Below are positions 11,308 to 19,398 of a stretch of DNA of 46,215 bases, in pieces. The translations under genes were made by a program, and so were the position numbers. The notes under the pieces were generated by a model that saw only the letters and a list, made by a program, of their open reading frames with translations, ran no database searches and was not told where the DNA came from. The DNA is from Rhizobium sp. SEMIA4064 (GTDB lineage: Bacteria; Pseudomonadota; Alphaproteobacteria; Rhizobiales; Rhizobiaceae), in assembly GCF_003025035.1 (NCBI RefSeq), contig NZ_PYJN01000019.1, forward strand, positions 655,001-701,215, written 5' to 3'. How positions within the stretch are numbered: position 1 is the first letter of the stretch; every line of letters starts with the position of its first letter.

Positions 11308-12582
11308 TCAACTCTTATCCAGACCGTAGCAGGAATGCAAAGTCCTGACTGCCAGTTCTGCATAAGGACCGTCGATCAGGATGGAAATCTTGATTTCCGA
11401 CGTCGTAATAGCCTTGATGTTGATGCCTTTTTCGGCAAGTGCACGGAAAGCGGTCGCTGCAACGCCAGCATGCGAACGCATGCCGATGCCGATGACGGAG
11501 ACTTTGACGAGACCTGATTCGTTTTGGATGACGTCGTAGCCGATCTTGTCCTTGTTTTCGCCAAGAACGCGCAGCGCCTTTTCGACATCGCCCGAAGGAA
11601 CCGTGAAGGTCATATCGGTCTTGGAACCGTCCTCGGAGATGTTCTGGACGATCATGTCGACGTTGATGTGGCTTTCGGCCAACGGCCCGAAGATCGCAGC
11701 GGAGACGCCCGGCCGGTCGGCGAGACGGCGCAGCGAGATCTGGGCTTCATCCTTGGCATAGGCAATGCCGGTGACTACTTCCTGTTCCACGATTTCTTCC
11801 TCGTCACAAATCAGCGTTCCGGGCGGGTTCAACAGATCGCCCATGCCCGGAGCATCGGGATCCTCGAAAGAGGAGCGCACGAAGGTGCGAACCTTAAAGA
11901 CCATGGCCAGCTCGACCGAGCGCACCTGCAGCACCTTTGCGCCAAGCGAGGCCATTTCCAGCATTTCTTCGAAGGCGATCTTCTTCAGACGCCGCGCCTT
12001 CGGTTCGATGCGCGGATCGGTCGTGTAGACGCCGTCGACGTCGGTATAGATATCGCAGCGATCAGCCTTCACGGCCGCGGCGATCGCCACTGCCGAGGTA
12101 TCGGAACCACCGCGGCCGAGCGTCGAGACGCGGTTGTCGGGGCCAAGACCCTGGAAGCCGGCGACGACGGCCACTTGGCCCTCTTGCATGCGGCGGACCA
12201 TTTCGCCGCCGTCGATTTCGAGAATGCGCGCCGCGCCGTGAGCGTTGTCGGTCCTGATCGGAATCTGCCAGCCCTGCCAGGAGCGGGCGTTGATGCCCAT
12301 CGCCTGCAGTGCGATCGCCAGCAACCCGGAGGTCACCTGCTCGCCGGAAGCGACGACGGCATCATATTCGCGGGCATCGTAAATCGAGTGATCGGCGCCG
12401 GCGACCTTAGGCGTGTTCTGCACCCAGCCAACCAGCTCGTTGGTCTTGCCAGACATGGCGGAGACGACGACTGCCACTTCATGGCCCGCGTCGACCTCAC
12501 GTTTCACATGGCGGGCGACATTCTTGATACGGTCCAGATCCGCGACGGATGTCCCGCCGAATTTCATCACGATACGTGCCAT
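11308..12582 (-). CDS. lysC: aspartate kinase
   Basis: A 424-residue aspartokinase that phosphorylates L-aspartate, the first step to Lys, Thr, Met and diaminopimelate. The kinase domain begins with MKFGGTSVADLDRI (K6-F7-G8-G9-T10) and holds STLGRGGSDTSAVAIA and DVDGVYTTDPRI. Two C-terminal ACT domains (about 265-420) provide allosteric feedback control. The size and split fit the monofunctional alpha-type aspartokinase with ACT domains, so internal translation of a beta subunit is possible. I did not verify it. The ATG at 12582 has AGAGG upstream. It is transcribed toward ptsP across about 100 bases. Confidence 0.96.
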   Translation of the reverse strand: MARIVMKFGGTSVADLDRIKNVARHVKREVDAGHEVAVVVSAMSGKTNELVGWVQNTPKVAGADHSIYDAREYDAVVASGEQVTSGLLAIALQAMGINARSWQGWQIPIRTDNAHGAARILEIDGGEMVRRMQEGQVAVVAGFQGLGPDNRVSTLGRGGSDTSAVAIAAAVKADRCDIYTDVDGVYTTDPRIEPKARRLKKIAFEEMLEMASLGAKVLQVRSVELAMVFKVRTFVRSSFEDPDAPGMGDLLNPPGTLICDEEEIVEQEVVTGIAYAKDEAQISLRRLADRPGVSAAIFGPLAESHINVDMIVQNISEDGSKTDMTFTVPSGDVEKALRVLGENKDKIGYDVIQNESGLVKVSVIGIGMRSHAGVAATAFRALAEKGINIKAITTSEIKISILIDGPYAELAVRTLHSCYGLDKS

Positions 12583-12836
12583 GTGCCTCTACCAGTACCA
12601 GCGCCGGGCGGCCGATACGCTACGAGCCCGGCATGCAAAATCGCCCTTCCAGTCCATTAGCCGGAAAAGCCTGATCTCAATGGGGGCGTCTCTTAACGAG
12701 TTTGGCGGGCGGGTGCAATAGCGCGGCTCAGTCGGCTTTCGCGCCTCCACTTCAATAGCCCACTTTTAAGCACGACTGGATTGTTGAGGAACGCGCCTTC
12801 GTTAACAGCGCAGTATAGCCGATCGACTTGCCATTT
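12583..12836. other. intergenic region between divergent lysC and tetR
   Basis: The 334-base gap between lysC and the TetR gene holds the start signals of both. The lysC-side 250 bases show no convincing gene, hairpin or riboswitch. I looked for a lysine-riboswitch-like leader and could not recognise one. The TetR-side end carries the operator pair listed separately. Confidence 0.45.
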
Positions 12837-12878
12837 TAGAGCGTATGCTCTATATCCCGTTTTAGAGCAGACGCTCCA
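12837..12878. promoter_or_regulatory. tandem palindromic operators upstream of tetR
   Basis: Two near-identical palindromes stand as direct copies 26 bases apart. TAGAGC-GTAT-GCTCTA lies at 12837-12852 and TAGAGC-AGAC-GCTCCA at 12863-12878, each preceded by TTT. They end 39 bases before the TetR start codon. The 6-4-6 form and position fit a TetR-family autoregulatory operator. That the adjacent TetR binds here is inference. Confidence 0.6.
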
Positions 12879-12916
12879 TAATAAATCGCCTTTGAACAGG
12901 TTGCGAGAATTTCCCG

Positions 12917-13534
12917 ATGGCAAGACCCCGGCAATTCGATGAGGACAGCGTTCTAGAGGCGGCGGGCGAGATATTCTGGTCGAAGGGTTACGAAGCAACC
13001 TCGACCCGCGATCTGACCGACCGCATGGGGCTGACGCATGCAAGCCTCTACAATGCTTTCGGAGACAAGCGCGGCCTCTATCTGAAGGCGCTGAAGCATT
13101 ATCTCGATCGGAACCTCCATGCCCGCATCACACGGATGGAGGCAATTTACTCGCCGGGGCTTCGCATTGTCGGCTACTTCCAGGAAGTCGTCGAGCGTTC
13201 CCTGGCCGATACCGAGCATCGCGGCTGCATGCTGGTCAACACCACCCTGGAGGCACGTTCCGACGATCTGGAAATGCGGCGTGTCGTCGCCGACGAGACG
13301 GCCGAGATCGAAGCCTTTTTTCTTCGGTCGGTCGTCGCCGCTCAGGCAAGCGGTGAAATTCCCGTAGACCTGCCGCCGGAGGACCTCGCCAAATTGCTGC
13401 TCTCGGTGCAGTTCGGTTTGCGCGCGCTTGTCCGTGTCCGGCCAGAGCGCGAATTGCTGAATGGTATCCTGCGGCCGGCAATGGCCATGCTGACCTTGCC
13501 CTGGCCGCTGCCCGAAAGCAGGCCGGACGGATAA
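12917..13534 (+). CDS. TetR/AcrR family transcriptional regulator
   Basis: A 205-residue repressor. The N-terminal HTH (about 10-55) reads ATSTRDLTDRMGLTHASLYN, a standard TetR recognition helix. The C-terminal ligand domain includes GCMLVNTTLEA (near 102-112), the GC-x-x-x-N signature of the TetR_C_16/AcrR subset that often responds to reactive or electrophilic small molecules. That ligand type is family knowledge, not shown here. Two palindromes lie directly upstream. A YbfB/YjiJ-type MFS transporter and a cytochrome b561 follow on the same strand after 80 and 86 bases, so this probably controls its own gene and those neighbours. No strong Shine-Dalgarno is seen. Confidence 0.88.
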   Translation: MARPRQFDEDSVLEAAGEIFWSKGYEATSTRDLTDRMGLTHASLYNAFGDKRGLYLKALKHYLDRNLHARITRMEAIYSPGLRIVGYFQEVVERSLADTEHRGCMLVNTTLEARSDDLEMRRVVADETAEIEAFFLRSVVAAQASGEIPVDLPPEDLAKLLLSVQFGLRALVRVRPERELLNGILRPAMAMLTLPWPLPESRPDG

Positions 13535-13614
13535 GCCTCCGCCATAGAACCCTCTCTTCACGAAACACCGAACCGGACGCGGCAAGCTCGCTCCGAACAG
13601 AAAAGCTTTGTGCC

Positions 13615-14856
13615 ATGTCTGCCCCCTTACGCCGTTCGAACGTCTCTCCCTCCGTCACGGAACCTGCGCCTCTCACCGCTGCCGCCTGGTATGCCACCAT
13701 CGCCGGCCTCTGCGGGAGCCTCGTTGCGATCGGTCTCGCCCGCTTCGCCTATACGCCGCTGATCCCGCCGCTCATCAGCGCACATTGGTTTTCGGCCGGC
13801 GATACGGTGACGCTGGGTGCGGCCAATTTTGCCGGATACCTCGCCGGTGCCTTGCTCGGCCGGCCCCTGGCTGCCGGTCTCGGCAATCGTCTGGCGCTGC
13901 GGCTGCTGATGGTCGCCGCGACCGCGGCCTTCTTCGCCTGCGCCTTTCCGGTCTCCGTCACCTGGTTTTTTGTCTGGCGCTTCCTCTCCGGTCTTGCCGG
14001 CGGCGCCATCATGGTGCTCGTCGCGACCACCATCCTGCCGCACATCCCGGTCCCCCGACGCGGCTTCGTCAGCGGCATGATTTTCCTCGGCCTCGGTCTC
14101 GGCATCGCCGCCTCGGGAACCCTGGTGCCCGCACTGCTGCGCATCGGTCTTCGCGAAACCTGGATCGGCTTAGGGGTCCTGTCACTCATCCTGACCGCCG
14201 TCAGTTGGTTCGGCTGGCCTGCGACCAATCCGCCGGCACCGGCGGCGCACGCCGCGGCCCACCATCCCACAGCAAAGGCCGAATGGTCGCTGCGTATCCT
14301 CTATGGCCAATATGCCGCCAATGCCCTCGGCCTCGTGCCCGTCATGGTGCTGTTGGTCGACTACGTCGCCCGTGGTCTCGGCCGTGGTGCCGACATCGGA
14401 GCGGCCTGCTGGGTGCTCTATGGCGTTGCTGCCATCACCGGCCCGGTACTAACTGGCTATGCCGCAGACCGCATCGGCTTTGCCCCAGCCTATCGCGGCG
14501 CTCTGCTGCTACAGGCTGTCGGCGCCGCCACGCTGGCCACATCCGGCAATCCCTGGCTGGTCGGCTTTGCCACGGTGCTGCTTGGCATCTTCACGCCAGG
14601 CATCGTGCCGCTGGTGCTCGGCCGCATCCAGGAAATCCTGCCGCATAGCCACGTCGCCCAACGCGCCGCCTGGAGCCGGGCAACGACGGCTTTCGCTCTT
14701 TTCCAGGCGCTTGGCGGCTATGGCTATTCCTATCTCTTCATCCACACCGGCGAAAACTACGGCATCATCTTCCTTTGCGGTGCGGTGGCACTTGTCCTCG
14801 CGTTGCTGGCCGATGTCTTGAACAGCGTGAAGCGTCGGAAACACCGAGCCTCATGA
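13615..14856 (+). CDS. YbfB/YjiJ family MFS transporter
   Basis: A 413-residue inner-membrane protein with 12 predicted hydrophobic helices. The N-terminal region IGLARFAYTPLIPPLI is the hallmark of the YbfB/YjiJ branch of the major facilitator superfamily. The motif-A-like loop between helices 2 and 3 (GRPLAAGLGNRLALR) is present. The substrate is unknown for the family; efflux of a small organic compound is a guess from the TetR neighbour. It starts 80 bases after the TetR stop on the same strand. Confidence 0.85.
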   Translation: MSAPLRRSNVSPSVTEPAPLTAAAWYATIAGLCGSLVAIGLARFAYTPLIPPLISAHWFSAGDTVTLGAANFAGYLAGALLGRPLAAGLGNRLALRLLMVAATAAFFACAFPVSVTWFFVWRFLSGLAGGAIMVLVATTILPHIPVPRRGFVSGMIFLGLGLGIAASGTLVPALLRIGLRETWIGLGVLSLILTAVSWFGWPATNPPAPAAHAAAHHPTAKAEWSLRILYGQYAANALGLVPVMVLLVDYVARGLGRGADIGAACWVLYGVAAITGPVLTGYAADRIGFAPAYRGALLLQAVGAATLATSGNPWLVGFATVLLGIFTPGIVPLVLGRIQEILPHSHVAQRAAWSRATTAFALFQALGGYGYSYLFIHTGENYGIIFLCGAVALVLALLADVLNSVKRRKHRAS

Positions 14857-14942
14857 AAATTGAAGCGGGCAAAGCCTGCTTCAGGCCCATGTCAGATACG
14901 GAAAGGATAGTCCGCGCACGTCAACTTCAGAGAGCAACCCTC

Positions 14943-15440
14943 ATGACTTCAAATCGCGCCCTTGGCTATTCCACCACCCAGATCTCATTGCATTGGATCA
15001 TTGCAGCGCTGGTCCTGTTTCAGCTCCTGTTCGGGGAGAGCATGACTACGGTGGTCGACGCGCAGGTAAGGGGAAACACCGTTTCGCCGGCGGATATGTC
15101 TTTGGGCACGGCGCATTATTGGGTGGGTGTCGCAGTCCTGTTGCTCGTCCTTTTGCGCCTTGCCTTGCGCGTCGCGTTCGGAACACCCAAGCCCGCCGGC
15201 GCTTCCGCGCTGCTGGTAAAACTTGCCGCCGCGGCACATTGGCTGTTCTACGCGCTTCTGCTGCTCGTTCCCCTGACCGGCCTGCTGGCCTATTATTTCT
15301 CCGATCCCTTTGGCGATATTCACGGCCTGGGCAAGCCCGCATTCATCATCCTCATCGGCCTGCATGCCGCCGGCGCCCTCTACCATCAGTTCCTCTTGAA
15401 AGACGGAACGCTGCGCCGGATGCTCGTTCCGGCGCGCTGA
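14943..15440 (+). CDS. cytochrome b561 family protein
   Basis: A 165-residue four-helix membrane cytochrome. Candidate haem-ligand histidines occur in the expected helices: ISLHWIIA (helix 1), LGTAHYWVG (helix 2), AAAAHWLFY (helix 3) and GLHAAGALYHQFL (helix 4). The family (bacterial CybB-like) moves electrons from ubiquinol, and some members oxidise superoxide. I chose the ATG at 14943, which gives the typical short N-terminus ending in YSTTQISLHW. An upstream in-frame ATG at 14889 would add 18 residues. It follows the MFS gene by 86 bases and may be part of the same TetR-controlled unit. Confidence 0.88.
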   Translation: MTSNRALGYSTTQISLHWIIAALVLFQLLFGESMTTVVDAQVRGNTVSPADMSLGTAHYWVGVAVLLLVLLRLALRVAFGTPKPAGASALLVKLAAAAHWLFYALLLLVPLTGLLAYYFSDPFGDIHGLGKPAFIILIGLHAAGALYHQFLLKDGTLRRMLVPAR

Positions 15441-15573
15441 GCATAGCGGCCCATAGCCGTTGAGGCAGCCGGACCCTTGACATCGGCTTCCGATCGTCCG
15501 ACTTCACATCTACCAGGGCGTCACCTGCTCAATTGGCAGGCGGGTGACGCGGCGTAGACCAAGGAGCAAGACC

Positions 15574-16320
15574 ATGACCGAAGCGGCGAAAAGCACGATC
15601 GACCAGAGCGAAGTGGACCGCTTTTCAGCGATGGCGGCGGAATGGTGGAGCCCGACCGGCAAGTTCAAGCCGCTGCATAAGTTCAATCCGGTGCGGCTCG
15701 CCTATATCCGCGACCATGCCTGCGAGAATTTCGGCCGCGATCCGAAGAGCGCACGGCCACTGGAGGGCCTGCGCGTACTCGATATCGGCTGTGGCGGCGG
15801 ATTGCTGTCGGAGCCGGTGGCGCGCATGGGGGCCTCGGTCGTCGGCGCCGACCCTTCCGAAAAGAACATCGGCATTGCCTCGACCCATGCGAAAGCCTCC
15901 GGCGTTCCCGTCGACTACCGCGCCGTCACAGCCGAGCAACTGGCTGAGGCCGGCGAGACATTCGATATCGTGCTGAACATGGAAGTGGTGGAGCACGTTG
16001 CCGACGTCGAATTTTTCCTTTCGACCTGCGCCAAGATGGTGCGCCCCGGCGGCCTGATGTTCGTCGCCACCATCAATCGGACGATGAAAGCAGCGGCATT
16101 GGCCATCTTCGCCGCCGAAAACGTCCTGCGCTGGCTGCCGCGCGGCACGCATCAATATGAGAAGCTTGTCCGCCCGGAAGAGATAGAGAAGCCGCTCGGC
16201 GCAAACGGCCTCGACATCATCGCCCGCACCGGCGTCTTCTATTCGCCGCTGCAGGACCGATGGAACCTGTCGAAGGACATGGACGTGAACTACATGCTGC
16301 TGGCAAAGCGGGCGGGGTGA
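15574..16320 (+). CDS. ubiG: bifunctional 2-polyprenyl-6-hydroxyphenol methylase/3-demethylubiquinol 3-O-methyltransferase
   Basis: A 248-residue SAM methyltransferase that does both O-methylations in ubiquinone synthesis. The N-terminus [20 protein letters not shown] and [14 protein letters not shown] are UbiG signatures. SAM motif I is [14 protein letters not shown] at about residue 68, and the acidic strand-2 residue lies in [11 protein letters not shown]. Start chosen at 15574, with AAGGAGC eight bases upstream; an earlier ATG at 15544 has no good site. In rhizobia ubiG usually lies next to lysC. Here the TetR-MFS-b561 block stands between them. Confidence 0.95.
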   Translation: MTEAAKSTIDQSEVDRFSAMAAEWWSPTGKFKPLHKFNPVRLAYIRDHACENFGRDPKSARPLEGLRVLDIGCGGGLLSEPVARMGASVVGADPSEKNIGIASTHAKASGVPVDYRAVTAEQLAEAGETFDIVLNMEVVEHVADVEFFLSTCAKMVRPGGLMFVATINRTMKAAALAIFAAENVLRWLPRGTHQYEKLVRPEEIEKPLGANGLDIIARTGVFYSPLQDRWNLSKDMDVNYMLLAKRAG

Positions 16321-16351
16321 AATCTTCTTCGCCGGTGACCGGGGGTGTCCG

Positions 16352-16933
16352 CTAAGCTTTCAGCGCCAGGACATGCGCCAGCAAATCGCTCTGGCCCATC
16401 GCATTTTTTGCTGCAATTTCCTTCACCCTGCTACGATCGATCGTCGCCGGATGGCCAGTGGCAGCATAGGGCTGCTTGAATGAAAACGCCGCCGCGCTCG
16501 GCCCTTCGTCGTGAAGCCGCTCCAGACGCTCGGCACCGTCTTTCCATTCCGGAATGACATCGGCATCCACCCACCACAGAACCAGCGCCGGCCAACGTTG
16601 TTTCACGTTCCAGTGCCGCGCGTGCTTCAGTGCATCGGCGTGAACGCCGTCATAGCTGAAAGCCATCAGTGATTCGATATCGGTCCAAAGAGACAGGGAA
16701 GACGGCGCTGTCGCAAAGCCGCTGCCTTCGATGAAGCGCGGGAAAACCTGCTTACCCCAACATGCCGGTCCCGGGTCTCCATCGTAACCGGAGCGGCCGA
16801 TGAAGCCATGGGCGCGGGCGGCTGCCTCGAAATTTGCCGCTTCCCGCAGGCGAAATCCTTCGACTGCGGGGCTGCTATAGGGCGCAACATGCAGCCCGAA
16901 ATTATACATGGCGAGATGCTTGCCGCTGGGCAT
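16352..16933 (-). CDS. DUF3291 domain-containing protein
   Basis: A 193-residue protein. The pattern LAMYNFGLHVAPYSSPAVEG, then FEAAARAHGFIGRSGY, SLSLWTDIESLMAFSY and RWPALVLWWVDADVIPEW matches the DUF3291 family, a ferredoxin-like (ABM-type) fold of unknown function. A start at 16933 is supported by a one-base overlap with the DUF1178 stop (TGATG), so translation is likely coupled. An internal ATG at 16909 is an alternative. It is last in the minus-strand series comF-grxC-hydrolase-DUF1178-DUF3291 and converges with ubiG. Confidence 0.85.
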   Translation of the reverse strand: MPSGKHLAMYNFGLHVAPYSSPAVEGFRLREAANFEAAARAHGFIGRSGYDGDPGPACWGKQVFPRFIEGSGFATAPSSLSLWTDIESLMAFSYDGVHADALKHARHWNVKQRWPALVLWWVDADVIPEWKDGAERLERLHDEGPSAAAFSFKQPYAATGHPATIDRSRVKEIAAKNAMGQSDLLAHVLALKA

Positions 16934-17361
16934 CAGTTGATGTCGTCCGGCAATACCGGGATAGCGGCGATCTCGATACCCTCTTCGACCAGCGCCTGCG
17001 CCTCATCCGGCGTCGCCTTGCCGATGATGCCCCTGGCGTCCGCCTCGCCATAGTGGATCTTGCGGGCCTCTTCGGGGAATTTCGTGCCGACGTCCTCGGC
17101 ATTGGCCTTGATGGCGTCGACGGCCTCCTTGAGCTTGTTCAAGGCCTCCTTGCGCGCAGTATCCATGGCAAGCGTCTGCAACTCCTCCTTCTTGCGCCCG
17201 GTGGAAACCGACGGCGCCATCAGGAGTTTGGAGATCACACCCGAATTGCAGACGGGGCAGGTCAGGAAACCGCTTGCGACCTGCCGGTCGAAATCGGCGC
17301 TTTCCGAAAACCAGCCCTCGAACTCATGGGCACTGTCACATCTCAGCGAATAGCGGATCAA
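16933..17361 (-). CDS. DUF1178 family protein
   Basis: A 142-residue cytoplasmic protein. It begins MIRYSLRCDSAHEFEGWFSE and has a second Cys pair, LTCPVCNSG, together suggesting a small zinc-binding domain (residues 1-45). A Lys/Glu-rich helical middle follows, and the C-terminus has the sequence ARGIIGKATPDEAQALVEEG typical of DUF1178. The function is unknown. It overlaps the upstream hydrolase by four bases (ATGA) and the downstream DUF3291 gene by one base, so all three are likely co-translated. Confidence 0.9.
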   Translation of the reverse strand: MIRYSLRCDSAHEFEGWFSESADFDRQVASGFLTCPVCNSGVISKLLMAPSVSTGRKKEELQTLAMDTARKEALNKLKEAVDAIKANAEDVGTKFPEEARKIHYGEADARGIIGKATPDEAQALVEEGIEIAAIPVLPDDIN

Positions 17362-18215
17362 GCAGCGACGCCTCCAGCCGCCGGCGTCGCGATCTTTTCC
17401 AGCGAAAACTCGCGCGCATTCTTCAGATTGGGGATCTTGTCGTGAGCAGCTTTGACAGCCGCGACGTCGATCTCGGCGATAACGACCGCCTCGCCCGTGC
17501 CGCCGGCCGATGCCAGCACCTTGCCCCAGGGATCGATGATCATCGAATGGCCGAAGGTCTCGCGGCCATCCTCATGCGTACCTGCCTGAGCGGCGGCGAT
17601 GACGAACATGCCGTTTTCGATGGCGCGCGCCCGAAGCAGGATTTCCCAATGCGCCTCGCCCGTCTGCCTGGTGAAGGCGGCAGGCACCGTCATCACCTGA
17701 GCACCGGCGACAGCCTGGGCGCGGAAGAGCTGCGGAAAGCGCACGTCGTAGCAAATGGAGAAGCCGAGCTCGGCAAAGGGCAGCGACACGATGCGCGCCT
17801 CGGAGCCGGGACGATAGACCGCGCTTTCGCGCCAGCTCTCGCCATTATCGAGATCGACGTCGAACATGTGGATCTTGTCGTAGCGGCTGAGCAGCCTACC
17901 ATCAGGGCCGAAGAGGAAGCCACGATTGGCGATCTTGCCGTCGTCGAGCGCGATCGCGGTCGAGCCGACATGCAGGTGAATGCCGAGTTCCTGAGCCAGC
18001 TCAGCGGCCGTCTTGACGATGATATCATTGGCTTCGTCGCGCAGCACCGCGCGCAGACCCGGCCGATCCTTCTGCACCGCCCCGGTCATTTCCGGCGTCT
18101 GCACGTAAACGGCGCCTTTAGCCGCCGCCTCGCGAACCAGCCGCGCCATATCGGCAGCGTTCTTCACCGGATCGACACCGGAGCACATCTGAATGGCGGC
18201 AGCCTTGAAGGTCAT
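17358..18215 (-). CDS. carbon-nitrogen hydrolase (nitrilase superfamily, Nit-type)
   Basis: A 285-residue amidase with the complete catalytic triad: E42 (TPEMTG), K114 (YDKIHMFDVDL) and C155 (GFSICYDVRFP). The KIHMFDVDL stretch and the overall length place it in the Nit1/Nit2 branch. Members hydrolyse deaminated glutathione or omega-amidase substrates; deaminated-glutathione repair is the likeliest role, supported by the glutaredoxin gene just upstream, but this is inference. It overlaps DUF1178 by four bases and follows grxC by 24 bases. Confidence 0.92.
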   Translation of the reverse strand: MTFKAAAIQMCSGVDPVKNAADMARLVREAAAKGAVYVQTPEMTGAVQKDRPGLRAVLRDEANDIIVKTAAELAQELGIHLHVGSTAIALDDGKIANRGFLFGPDGRLLSRYDKIHMFDVDLDNGESWRESAVYRPGSEARIVSLPFAELGFSICYDVRFPQLFRAQAVAGAQVMTVPAAFTRQTGEAHWEILLRARAIENGMFVIAAAQAGTHEDGRETFGHSMIIDPWGKVLASAGGTGEAVVIAEIDVAAVKAAHDKIPNLKNAREFSLEKIATPAAGGVAA

Positions 18216-18239
18216 TGTTCTCTCCCCGTTTTGTCCGGT

Positions 18240-18497
18240 TCAGGCGGCAAGCAGCGTATCGAGCTTGCCGGCCCGGTCGAGCGCATGAATATCATCACAT
18301 CCGCCGACATGCTCGCCATTGATGAAAATCTGCGGGAAGGTCGAACGACCCTTCGCCTTCGAAATCATCTCCTGGCGCAGCTCGGGCGAATAAGTGGCGT
18401 TGTGTTCGACATAATCGACGCCCTTGGAGTCGAGCAGCGCTTTTGCCCGGGCGCAATAGCCACAGAATTCACGCGTATAAATAACGACGGATGCCAT
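18240..18497 (-). CDS. grxC: glutaredoxin 3
   Basis: An 85-residue glutaredoxin with the redox motif C12-G-Y-C15 (residues 12-15), cis-Pro region STFPQIFINGEHVGGCDD and the GG that contacts glutathione. It reduces protein disulfides and mixed glutathione disulfides in the cytoplasm. I start it at the ATG at 18497, with GGAG six bases upstream, which gives the usual short N-terminus MASVVIYTREFCGYC. A longer frame from 18530 would overlap the comF stop by four bases. It sits between comF and the nitrilase-family gene on the same strand. Confidence 0.94.
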   Translation of the reverse strand: MASVVIYTREFCGYCARAKALLDSKGVDYVEHNATYSPELRQEMISKAKGRSTFPQIFINGEHVGGCDDIHALDRAGKLDTLLAA

Positions 18498-18526
18498 GAT
18501 CCACTCCGAAAAAGACAGGTTTACTG

Positions 18527-19303
18527 TCATATAAGATCGCCGACAGCCCTTGCAAAGGTTAAAACCGTTACGTCAGCCGCGCCGGCTTTTTTCAGCATTT
18601 TCGTCGCCGCTGCAACGGTCGCGCCGGTCGTATAGACATCATCTACCAGCACGATGCGGCGGCCAAAGACATCGCCGGCCCGGCCTTCGGGAATGGCGAA
18701 AGCGCCCCGCACATTGTCCTGACGCGCCCTCGCCCCGAGGCCGACCTGCTGCGTCGTCCGCTTGACGCGCAACAATGTCGCTGCCAGCAGCGGTTTGTCC
18801 GAAAGCCGCGCCAGGTGGCAAGCAAGTTCCGCCGCCTGATTGTATTTGCGCGAGAACAGCCGCGCCCGATGCAGCGGCACCGGAATGATGGCATCGCAGG
18901 CGGCAACGGTGCCGTCACTGGCGCGCAGCATCCAGCCGGCCATCATTGGCGCCAGATCGGTGCGGTCGCGATACTTCAATCCCAGCACGAGATCGCGCAC
19001 CACCCCGTCGTGAATGGCAGCCGAGCGCAGCCGATCGAACACAGGCGGATCGGCGATCGCCTCGGCGCTCAAAATCCCCGTGCCGAGATCGTGGAAAAAC
19101 GGACTGCCCAGCACCTCACAATAGGGCCGCTCGATGAAGCGGATGCCGGACCAGCAGGCGGGGCAAAGGCTGCGATGCGCCCCCGTCGACGTGCCGCAGC
19201 CGGCGCAAGCCGGCGGATAGATGAGATCGGCCAGCGCCGACCACGGCTTTATCAAGCCGGCCCGCAGCATCGATACCGTGATTTCGCGTCCCATCATCCC
19301 CAT
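18527..19303 (-). CDS. ComF family phosphoribosyltransferase-like protein
   Basis: About 258 residues. An N-terminal zinc-ribbon region (YPPACAGCGTSTGAHRSLCPACW) and the later RKYNQAAELA plus the PRPP-loop-like RIVLVDDVYTTGATVAAATK are the ComF signatures. ComF proteins assist DNA uptake in competent bacteria, but in rhizobia the role is unproven. The start is uncertain. ATG codons cluster at 19303, 19297 and 19294, and a longer frame to 19372 would leave only 26 bases before the divergent methyltransferase gene. I chose 19303. No clear Shine-Dalgarno decides it. Confidence 0.87.
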   Translation of the reverse strand: MGMMGREITVSMLRAGLIKPWSALADLIYPPACAGCGTSTGAHRSLCPACWSGIRFIERPYCEVLGSPFFHDLGTGILSAEAIADPPVFDRLRSAAIHDGVVRDLVLGLKYRDRTDLAPMMAGWMLRASDGTVAACDAIIPVPLHRARLFSRKYNQAAELACHLARLSDKPLLAATLLRVKRTTQQVGLGARARQDNVRGAFAIPEGRAGDVFGRRIVLVDDVYTTGATVAAATKMLKKAGAADVTVLTFARAVGDLI

Positions 19304-19398
19304 ATGGTTGACACTAGCTTTTTCCCGGCGCCTTTGCGAAGGAAAACGCGCGTGGCCGCTCGGCCCCATCAATGAAATAGTGATCGCAGGAAACCGTC

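Noticed and set aside
12583..12836. Lysine riboswitch upstream of lysC
   Set aside because: No pattern of conserved helices or terminator/antiterminator pair could be seen in the leader.
19308..19336. TTGACA promoter for the NDUFAF5-like gene
   Set aside because: The -35 hexamer is perfect but the region 17 bases downstream (CCTTTG) is a poor -10.
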